A stretch of DNA of 64,000 bases. Source: Arthrobacter hankyongi (GTDB lineage: Bacteria > Actinomycetota > Actinomycetes > Actinomycetales > Micrococcaceae). The DNA is taken from the NCBI RefSeq assembly GCF_022012395.1, contig NZ_JAKLTQ010000001.1, forward strand, positions 248,001 through 312,000. Direction: 5' to 3'. Shown here piece by piece: positions 55,043 to 62,017 of this stretch. The notes beneath the pieces were generated by a model. The model searched no databases. It was not told the origin of the DNA and worked only from the letters and a program-made list of their open reading frames with translations. The first letter of the stretch is position 1, and the number at the start of each line of letters is the position of its first letter. Position numbers and translations under genes: made by a program.

Positions 55043-56637
55043 GAATGATCACTTTCTTCTGTGGTGGGGGTGGGTCGGGAAGTCTGCGGGGTCTCGACGT
55101 CAGGATCGGGAGATTCCACCGGCGTGGCGGGTCCGGTCTCCACGGGTCCGCGCTCGACCGGGCCGGCCAGCGAGGCCGCAGCCGCGGCCCGGGCAGCGGC
55201 GGTACCGGCGCGGTTGGCCAGTACCCAACCGTCGATGTTGCGCTGGGGCGCGATGTTGAGGGCGAGCGCCCCGGCGGGCACGTCCTTGCGGATGACGGTA
55301 CCGGCACCGGAATACACGCCGTCCCCCACCGTCACCGGCGCGACGAAGACGGTGTTCGAACCGGTGCGCACGTTCGAGCCGATGACGGTGCGGTGCTTGT
55401 TCACGCCGTCGTAGTTGGCGGTGATGTTGCCGCAGCCGATGTTGGAGTCCTCGCCGACCTCGGCATCCCCCACATACGACAGGTGCGGGACCTTGGAACC
55501 GTTGCCGATAGTGGCGTTCTTGGTTTCCACGAAGGCGCCGATCTTGCCCCGGTCGCCCAGCACCGTCCCGGGCCGCAGGTAGGTGAACGGGCCCACGGTG
55601 GCACCCGGGCCGATCACGGATTCGGAACCATGGGTCCGGACGACGCTGGCTCCCTCACCGACAACCACATCGGTGAGCGTGGTGTCCGGGCCGACGACGG
55701 CGCCGGTGCCCACCTGGGTGGCGCCGTGCAGCTGGGTGCCGGGCAGGATGGTGACGTCCGTACCGAAGCTGACGGTCGAATCGATCCAGGTGGTGGCCGG
55801 ATCCACGATGGTCACGCCGGCGCGCATCACGGCGTCGAGGATGCGGCGGTTGTGCTCGGCGCCCAGCGCCGCCAGCTGCACACGGTCGTTCGCGCCTTCG
55901 ACCTGCCAGCGGTCCGCGGTGGCAACCGCGGCCACCCGGCCGCCGCCGTCGTTCGCGATCGCCAGCACATCGGTGAGGTATTTCTCGCCCTGGGCGTTGT
56001 CGGTGGTGATCTGCTTGAGCGCATCGCGCAGCACTGCGGCATCGAAGGCATAGATGCCGGAGTTGATTTCGCGGATGGCCCGCTGCTCCTCGGTGGCGTC
56101 CTTGTGCTCGACGATGCCGCGCACGCTGCCGTCCGCGGCGCGCACGATCCGGCCGTAGCCGGACGCGTCCTCCAGCACGGCCGTCAGCACGGTCACCGCG
56201 TTGCCGCCGGCCGTGTGCTCAGCCACCAGCTCGCGCAGCAGGTCCGTGGTCAACAGCGGCACGTCGCCGTAGGTGACCACTACTGTCCCGTCCACCCGTC
56301 CGGCGCCCGCGCGTTCGCCGTCGGCGTCCAACGCCTCGAGCGCTGCTTCCACGGCGCGGCCGGTGCCCGGAACCTCGTCCTGGTCCACGATCACGGCCTG
56401 CGGATCCAGCTCGGCAATATGGGCCGCTACCCTCTCCCGTTCATGACGGACGACGGCGGCAAGCACCTGCGGCTCCAGCCCCCGGGCCGCTGCCAGTGAA
56501 TGGCCGACCATGGAGATGCCGCCGATGGTGTGCAGGATTTTGGGCTTCTCGGACTTCATCCTGGTCCCGGCTCCGGCGGCCAGGACGATGACCGCGGCCG
56601 GTGCCGTGCTGCTTGGACTGACGTCGTCGGGGCTCAC
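55039..56637 (-). CDS. glmU: Bifunctional UDP-GlcNAc pyrophosphorylase / GlcN-1-P acetyltransferase
   Basis: 532 residues. Makes UDP-GlcNAc for peptidoglycan and surface sugars. The N-terminal nucleotidyltransferase begins VIVLAAGAGTRMKSEKPKILH; VTYGDVPLL and EINSGIYAFD are further uridylyltransferase motifs. The C-terminal left-handed helix is visible in repeats such as VGPDTTLTDVVVGEGASV and the acetyltransferase site NFxE-type stretch SNIGCGNITANYDGVNKH. A disordered Pro/Thr/Glu tail of about 50 residues (from AGPVERGPVE) is typical for actinobacteria. The GTG at 56637 is used because AGGAG lies 9 bases before it. Confidence 0.97.
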   Translation of the reverse strand: MSPDDVSPSSTAPAAVIVLAAGAGTRMKSEKPKILHTIGGISMVGHSLAAARGLEPQVLAAVVRHERERVAAHIAELDPQAVIVDQDEVPGTGRAVEAALEALDADGERAGAGRVDGTVVVTYGDVPLLTTDLLRELVAEHTAGGNAVTVLTAVLEDASGYGRIVRAADGSVRGIVEHKDATEEQRAIREINSGIYAFDAAVLRDALKQITTDNAQGEKYLTDVLAIANDGGGRVAAVATADRWQVEGANDRVQLAALGAEHNRRILDAVMRAGVTIVDPATTWIDSTVSFGTDVTILPGTQLHGATQVGTGAVVGPDTTLTDVVVGEGASVVRTHGSESVIGPGATVGPFTYLRPGTVLGDRGKIGAFVETKNATIGNGSKVPHLSYVGDAEVGEDSNIGCGNITANYDGVNKHRTVIGSNVRTGSNTVFVAPVTVGDGVYSGAGTVIRKDVPAGALALNIAPQRNIDGWVLANRAGTAAARAAAAASLAGPVERGPVETGPATPVESPDPDVETPQTSRPTPTTEESDHS

Positions 56638-56754
56638 TAAGTGGCACTCCTCTACCCGGACTGGATCCGTTTCGAGCGAAAGCATGGCTCACGCAATGTT
56701 ATTGTCCGCGGAACACCGCCTCCGCTGGCCTGAACGGTTGGCCGGCGACCGCCG

Positions 56755-56826
56755 TTCCGCCCCTAGGATTCGAACCTAGACTCCGAGGCTCCAAAGGCCT
56801 GGGTGCTGCCATTACACCAGGGCGGA
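56755..56826 (-). tRNA. tRNA-Gln (UUG anticodon)
   Basis: A 72-base cloverleaf on the minus strand: acceptor TCCGCCC/GGGCGGA, D arm GTGT/GCAC, anticodon loop CTTTGGA (anticodon TTG), T arm CTAGG-TTCGAAT-CCTAG. CCA is not encoded. The outer anticodon-stem pair (27-43) is C-C, a mismatch; the other four pairs are intact. Located 117 bp before glmU, the usual actinobacterial arrangement. Confidence 0.93.
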
Positions 56827-56966
56827 GAGTGCCGCCGGCCCGCCCCTGAGGGTGACCGGAGGGCACAAGCCTCTATTTTGCCACGTTCTGGAACTGCTGT
56901 GCGACACCGGCGCCTGACCGACGGCGAACGCCGTGTCCGCAGAGGTGCACTTGATAGCCTCGGAGG

Positions 56967-57389
56967 GTGCCTGATGTCCTGACCCTCTCCGCCCTGGTGA
57001 TCCGCGACGACAGCAACCGGCTGCTGCTGGTGCGCAAACGGGGCACCAGCAAATTCATGCAGCCCGGCGGCAAGCTGGAGCCGGGCGAGAGCTTCGCGGC
57101 TGCGGCCGTCCGGGAGCTGGAAGAGGAACTGGGGATCCGGGTCCACGAATCGGAACTGCTGGATCTGGGCCGCTGGTACGGGCCTGCCGCCAACGAGGCC
57201 GCGACCTACATTGACGCCGGGCTGTTCGCCTGCAGTATCGGCCAGGACCCAGTGCCGGCAGCTGAAATCGAGGAAATCCTGTGGCTCAGCCTTGAGGACG
57301 CCGGAGGCCGGGACGACCTGGCCCCGCTGCTGACCGACCATGTGATTCCGCTGATCACCGGTGGGGCGGGGGCAGCGATGGCAGGCTGA
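56967..57389 (+). CDS. Nudix hydrolase
   Basis: 140 residues. The Nudix box GKLEPGESFAAAAVRELEEELGI matches G-x5-E-x7-REUxEExGU completely, so it should hydrolyse a nucleoside diphosphate derivative using Mg. Substrate unknown; small stand-alone Nudix proteins in this family often clean up oxidised nucleotides or sugars. The GTG at 56967 has GGAGG directly abutting it, too close for normal use, while TAGCCT six bases upstream fits a -10; the message may be leaderless. Confidence 0.9.
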   Translation: MPDVLTLSALVIRDDSNRLLLVRKRGTSKFMQPGGKLEPGESFAAAAVRELEEELGIRVHESELLDLGRWYGPAANEAATYIDAGLFACSIGQDPVPAAEIEEILWLSLEDAGGRDDLAPLLTDHVIPLITGGAGAAMAG

Positions 57390-57517
57390 ACGTGCCAGGT
57401 TCCACGTCGACGGCCGCAAGGTGTGGGATGATTCACAGCGGGTCCTCCACTCAGCCTTCCCGGCCCGCACAGGCCAGCCTGTCGGCCGGAAACCGCACGG
57501 AGCATGGGAGGTTTGTG

Positions 57518-59302
57518 ATGACGGATGGTTCCACCGCACGCCGACGGCCAGCCAGGCAGGTAGCAGCTGCTGCGGCCTTGGCCATGGTCCTGCTGGGAGT
57601 GCCGTTCGCGCTGGCAGCGGCTGACCGGGAAGCGCCGGCTGCTGTTTCCACTCCCGCCGCCGTTGCGGCCGAGGCACTGGTGGTCGCACCAGGGGGATCC
57701 GACGACGCCGCCGGGTCCGCTGCGGCCCCGCTGAAGACCGTCGGCGCCGCCGTGGACCGGGCCGTTTCCGGCCAGACCATCCTGCTTCGGGCCGGAAGCT
57801 ACCACGAATCCGTGACCATTCCGCCAGGCAAACAGCTCAGCATCCGCTCCTACCCCGGGGAAAAAGCCTGGTTCGATGGAAGCGTGCCGGTCACGGATTT
57901 TGCCAGCCAGGGATCCACCTACGTGGCCGAAGGCTGGACGGCGGAATTCGATGCGAGCCCGACCTATACCAAGGGGGCCCCCGATGGAACATCTCCCGGT
58001 TGGCAGTTCGTCAACGAAGAGCACCCCATGGCCGCCCACCCAGACCAGGTCTGGATCGACGGTGAGCCCCAGCAGCAGGTCGGCAGCCTGTCGGAAGTCA
58101 AGGCGGGCACCTTCTACGTGGACTACGCCGGCGACCGCCTCTTCCTCGGGTCCAACCCGGAGGGCCGATCCGTGCGCGCCAGTGCCTTGGACAAGGCCCT
58201 GAGCATCCTGGCCGCCGATTCGGAAGTAGCCGGCATTGGCATCCGCCGCTACGCGACCTCGGTGCCGCAGATGGGCACCGTCACTGTGGAAGCGCCGGGG
58301 GTCCTCCTCAAGGATGTGGCCATCACCGACAACGCGACCACAGGACTGTTCGTCGGCGCCACCACCGCCACGCTGCGGAACGTAGACGCATCCCGCAACG
58401 GCATGCTGGGTGCGGCCGCGACCTATGCGGACGGCCTGCGGATCGGCAGGCTGCTGGCGCAGCACAACAACACCGAGCATTTCAACACCGCGCCGGTCTC
58501 CGGCGGGATGAAAGTGGACAGGACACGCGGGGTCGCCATCGACAGTTCGGTGTTCAGCGGCAATGACGGCCCCGGTCTGTGGGCCGACGAGTCCGTCTAT
58601 GACGTCGTCGTCCGCGGCAGCCGGATGCTGGGCAACAGCAGGCACGGCCTGTCCCTCGAACTCTCGGCGAAGGCCGTGGTCGTCAATAACATCATTGCGG
58701 GCAACGCAGGCCATGGCTTGAAGGTCAACAACACCAGCCAGGTGCAGATCTGGAACAACACGTTCAGCGGCAACGGCCGGGCCATCAACATCCTCCAGGA
58801 CAGCAGGCGGGCCAGCGACCGGGGCACCCCGGGGCACGACCCGCGCCAGCCTTTTCCCGATCCCACGATGTCGTGGATCAACGGTCCGGTCACCGTCCGC
58901 AACAACGTCATCGCCAACCCACGGGCGGGCGCCGACTGCCTGCTGTGCGTAGAGGACTACTCCGGAACCTACAGCGCCGAAGAACTGAAGATCACGGCCT
59001 TGGGCAATGTCTACCATCAGACGGTGGCAGACCAACCGGCCGTCATCTGGGCCCAGGCCTCCGGCCGGCCTGTCCTGTTTGCCACCCCCGACGATTTTGC
59101 CGCGGAAACAGGCCAGGAAAGGCAGCACCTGGCCCTCCGCGGAGCGGATCCGCTGCTCGACGGCTACCGTCCGGCGGCCGTCATCGGCGGCAGCGCGGAC
59201 GCCGTCGCCCAGCCTCTGCCGGCTTATCTGGCGCAGCTGGCCGGTCAGCCGGCCGGCACGCGCTCGCTCGGCGCCTTCGCCGCGGAACCGGACGGTCCGT
59301 AG
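57518..59302 (+). CDS. Secreted right-handed parallel beta-helix protein
   Basis: 594 residues. Signal peptide with basic RRRPARQ and hydrophobic VAAAAALAMVLLGVPFALA. After the start of the mature chain, ALVVAPGGSDDAAGSAAAPLKTVGAAVDRAVSGQTILLRAGSYHESV is the DUF1565-like cap that opens many polysaccharide lyase-type beta-helices. Coils with repeated NGM..AA, NDGPGLWAD, NSRHGLSLE, NAGHGLKVNN and NNTFSGNGRAI rungs fill about residues 250-450. Such proteins bind or cleave acidic polysaccharides outside the cell; no catalytic set can be assigned. GGGAGG precedes ATG 57518. Its 3' end overlaps the converging polymerase gene by 58 bp. In a polysaccharide locus it may trim or anchor the polymer. Confidence 0.85.
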   Translation: MTDGSTARRRPARQVAAAAALAMVLLGVPFALAAADREAPAAVSTPAAVAAEALVVAPGGSDDAAGSAAAPLKTVGAAVDRAVSGQTILLRAGSYHESVTIPPGKQLSIRSYPGEKAWFDGSVPVTDFASQGSTYVAEGWTAEFDASPTYTKGAPDGTSPGWQFVNEEHPMAAHPDQVWIDGEPQQQVGSLSEVKAGTFYVDYAGDRLFLGSNPEGRSVRASALDKALSILAADSEVAGIGIRRYATSVPQMGTVTVEAPGVLLKDVAITDNATTGLFVGATTATLRNVDASRNGMLGAAATYADGLRIGRLLAQHNNTEHFNTAPVSGGMKVDRTRGVAIDSSVFSGNDGPGLWADESVYDVVVRGSRMLGNSRHGLSLELSAKAVVVNNIIAGNAGHGLKVNNTSQVQIWNNTFSGNGRAINILQDSRRASDRGTPGHDPRQPFPDPTMSWINGPVTVRNNVIANPRAGADCLLCVEDYSGTYSAEELKITALGNVYHQTVADQPAVIWAQASGRPVLFATPDDFAAETGQERQHLALRGADPLLDGYRPAAVIGGSADAVAQPLPAYLAQLAGQPAGTRSLGAFAAEPDGP

Positions 59303-60492
59303 GCCGCAGCCGGGAAAGGCCCGGGTGATGTGCTGGCCCTTTCCAGCAGCACGGACAAGGTGAAGAAGACCACGAAATCCACGCTGGCATCCACCAGGCC
59401 GTTCTCGGTCACGCTGCGGATCAGGATGAACAGCAAGGCTGCGTTGGTAAAACGGCCCAGGCGGGGCGTGCGCAGGCTGTCCCAGACAGTCCGCGCGGTC
59501 CACACCGCCAGCAGCACCAGCCCGACCACACCGGCCTGGGCCAGGGTGGAGATCCAGCTGGAATCAAAAACCTGCTTGTCCCAGTACTGTCCGACCACTG
59601 CGATCTGCTTGACCGAAAGCCCGGCACCCAGCCATCGTTGCAGGGTGTCGAAGGGAATGGCCAGCACCGCTTCCCAGCTGATGGTCCGCGAGTTCAGCGT
59701 GACCAGCGAAGCGCTGTCCGCCCGGTTCAGGATGTTGCTCAGCGTAGTCGTGTAGGCCGCCACCGCGAATATCACTGGCACGGCAACGAGAACCGCCGCG
59801 GCGACCTGCACGGGCGGTCGGCGCATGTGCAGCAGGACCATCACGATGGCTGCAGCCAGTGCGAAGATCGCGGTCCTGGAACCGGTGGCTAGCACTAGGC
59901 CCGCGAGTCCCGCGGAAACGGCCAGCAGCCTGACCCCCGAGCGGCCGTGGACCGCCTCGTGCAGGATCCCCAACGCAGGCAGGCCGCAGAGCAGCGCGAT
60001 GTCGTTCGGCGTCAGCGGCGGTATGCCTCCGCCCAGCCGTCCCCCGGACAGCATCTCCCCCATACCGGTGACCGCGCTGACCGCCCCCACCACTGCCATG
60101 GCCGCCAAAAGTGTCTTCAGCACCACCTTGGGCGGGCATGCCCGCAGCACCATCACGACCGTAGCGGTCAACAGCAGGATGCGGACCGCCAGCACCACGG
60201 ACGCCACCGTGTTCCCCTGGGCGTAGGCGCCGACCACCGACACCGTGACGATGAACAGCAGCAGGCCCAGTGTCCGGCCGCCCAGCGGCTGCCGTATCGG
60301 GGTGCGGACAAGCATGACGGCGGCGATCAGCAAGGCCACGCACTGAATCAGCGCCTTGGCGACCACTACCGGGTCGGCACCACCTTCGTAGATCACCCCC
60401 TGCCGCCAGGCCACCAGGCTGGTGACGGCGAGCAGCCAGACGATGAAGGGGACGGCTGGGGCGTCCGGCCGGCGGCCGAACGCCTTAGCCAT
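59245..60492 (-). CDS. O-antigen ligase / Wzy-like polymerase
   Basis: 415 residues with ten or more membrane helices and a larger external loop near residues 245-300 (TTTLSNILNRADSASLVTLNSRTISWEAVLAI), the layout of Wzy polymerases and O-antigen ligases. It would join lipid-linked repeat units on the outer face of the membrane. Starts inside the last codons of the Wzz-type gene (8-bp overlap), so polymerase and chain-length protein are made together. Family sequence conservation is low, so ligase versus polymerase cannot be told. The 3' end overlaps the opposite-strand beta-helix gene. Confidence 0.8.
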   Translation of the reverse strand: MAKAFGRRPDAPAVPFIVWLLAVTSLVAWRQGVIYEGGADPVVVAKALIQCVALLIAAVMLVRTPIRQPLGGRTLGLLLFIVTVSVVGAYAQGNTVASVVLAVRILLLTATVVMVLRACPPKVVLKTLLAAMAVVGAVSAVTGMGEMLSGGRLGGGIPPLTPNDIALLCGLPALGILHEAVHGRSGVRLLAVSAGLAGLVLATGSRTAIFALAAAIVMVLLHMRRPPVQVAAAVLVAVPVIFAVAAYTTTLSNILNRADSASLVTLNSRTISWEAVLAIPFDTLQRWLGAGLSVKQIAVVGQYWDKQVFDSSWISTLAQAGVVGLVLLAVWTARTVWDSLRTPRLGRFTNAALLFILIRSVTENGLVDASVDFVVFFTLSVLLERASTSPGPFPAAAYGPSGSAAKAPSERVPAG

Positions 60493-61861
60493 TAACGTCG
60501 ATGCTCTGGGCCAGCACGTGCCGTCCGGCCGCGGTCTCCATCGGCTGGACTGCCAGCACTGCCGACGGCCGCCTGTGTGCCGGAACCCCGACCATGACTA
60601 CTGCCTGCGGCGCATGGCCCGTCGCAGCCAGTTCCGCGAACATCCGGCGCAGCTCGTCCCGCTTGGTCTTGCCGTACCGGCAGATGACCAGTGTGTAGTC
60701 GGCATAGGGAGCCAGCTGGTTTACGTTCAAGGGCCGCGAGGTGCCCGAACTTTCGACCAGCGTCATGTCGAAGCGCGCCTTGAGCTCGTCCAGCACCGGC
60801 GCTGCCTGTCGCGCAATCTCAAAACCGCGTTCGGTCTCGTCCAGGCCACCTGCCGGAATGTACGAGACCGGACCGGACCCGGCGGTCCTGATGACGGAGG
60901 CCAGGTTCTTCCCGCCGGCCAGTGCCTGGGTCAGACCCGGACCGGGATCCCCTCCGAAAGCCGGCGACAACGCCGCATCCGCTTCCAGCACGCAGACGTG
61001 CTTGCCCAGCTCCGCAGCCATCAGGGCAAAATTCCCTCGCTGGAATCCTCCGGCAGCCGTCTGGGAAGCGGGCACCAGCAACAGCAGCGGCGGCAAGGTC
61101 CCCCGTCCGGCTAGGAGGATGTTGGTAAGCAGTTCGCGGTGCGCCAGCCAATGTTTGGAATTCCGTCCCCACTCCGCCGGTTTCCCGGCCCGGGCCGTGT
61201 GCCGGGGTAGCTGGCCCACAACGACTACACCCACTGCCGCCTCGACGTCCCTGCTCGTCCGCAGCCTGGAATCCAGGCGGAAGGCCGCAATGGCGAAGAG
61301 CAGTCCGGCGGATAGTCCGATCAATCCGCCCAATGCCACATTGAGTGAGGTCCGCGGCGACGACGGAGCGGCCGGCACTGAGGCGGGCACTGTTAATTCC
61401 GGACTCACGGTCACACCGCTGCCGCCGGAGGTGTTCTCCAATCGCCGGATTTGCCTGCCCAAATGCTCCGCCACAGCGTTCGCTATATCGGAGGCGGCCT
61501 GCGGCTCCCCCGACTGGGCAGTGACGTTGAGGAAAACTGTATCCAGAGGATTGTCCGCCGCAACGCTGCCCCTCAGCTCGCCGAGGCCCAGTCCAAGGTC
61601 CAGTTCCCGGATGACCGGCTCCAGCACCTCCGGGCTCTTGACCAGGCTTGGATACGATTTGACCCGCTGCAGGCTGAACTGGGATCTCTCATAGGCCGAC
61701 CCCGAGCCCGTTTCGACCTTCACGAACAAGGTGGCGTGTGCCTCATACACTTGCGGCATGGCCTTGCTGACAGCCAAGGCGCCACCGACCCCGACCAACG
61801 CGAGGACAAGGATGATCGCCCAGCGGCTCGCAAAGGCCCGGGCGTAGTCACGCAAATCCAT
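60485..61861 (-). CDS. Wzz-type chain-length protein with degenerate tyrosine-kinase domain
   Basis: 458 residues. Residues 1-200 are a Wzz/GNVR-like module: DYARAFASRWAIILVLALVGVGGALAVSKAM (first membrane helix), YEAHATLFVKV, and a second helix LNVALGGLIGLSAGLLFAIAAFRLDSRLRT preceded by a proline. The rest resembles a BY-kinase, but the Walker A site, normally GEGKST, reads VPASQTAAGGFQRGN with no Lys-Ser/Thr; Walker A' is VCVLEADAA. No C-terminal tyrosine cluster is seen. It probably sets polymer length without kinase activity, or needs a partner. GGAAAGG lies 8 bases before ATG 61861. Confidence 0.82.
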   Translation of the reverse strand: MDLRDYARAFASRWAIILVLALVGVGGALAVSKAMPQVYEAHATLFVKVETGSGSAYERSQFSLQRVKSYPSLVKSPEVLEPVIRELDLGLGLGELRGSVAADNPLDTVFLNVTAQSGEPQAASDIANAVAEHLGRQIRRLENTSGGSGVTVSPELTVPASVPAAPSSPRTSLNVALGGLIGLSAGLLFAIAAFRLDSRLRTSRDVEAAVGVVVVGQLPRHTARAGKPAEWGRNSKHWLAHRELLTNILLAGRGTLPPLLLLVPASQTAAGGFQRGNFALMAAELGKHVCVLEADAALSPAFGGDPGPGLTQALAGGKNLASVIRTAGSGPVSYIPAGGLDETERGFEIARQAAPVLDELKARFDMTLVESSGTSRPLNVNQLAPYADYTLVICRYGKTKRDELRRMFAELAATGHAPQAVVMVGVPAHRRPSAVLAVQPMETAAGRHVLAQSIDVNG

Positions 61862-61960
61862 TGATCCAACCTTTCCAGTGCCCCAAACCGGAGGTGTACA
61901 CAACATAGCACCCCGGCGCATCGGCGATAGCGGGCGCTCCGGCTCCGTTACGCCGACGTT

Positions 61961-62003
61961 ATGCCGCCGGCCGGCCGGGATGCACCCGACCGGCCGGCGG
62001 CAT
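61961..62003 (-). terminator. Hairpin terminator after the PKD/LamG gene
   Basis: ATGCCGCCGGCCGG (61961-61974) is perfectly complementary to 61990-62003 with a 15-base loop, 14 bp past the stop of the PKD gene and upstream of the Wzz-type gene. No U-run. Confidence 0.7.
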
Positions 62004-62017
62004 TCATCGCGGCAGTA

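Noticed and set aside
56755-56826. tRNA-Gln as a phage or island attachment site
   Set aside because: No integrase gene nearby and no repeated tRNA 3' end was noticed in the window.
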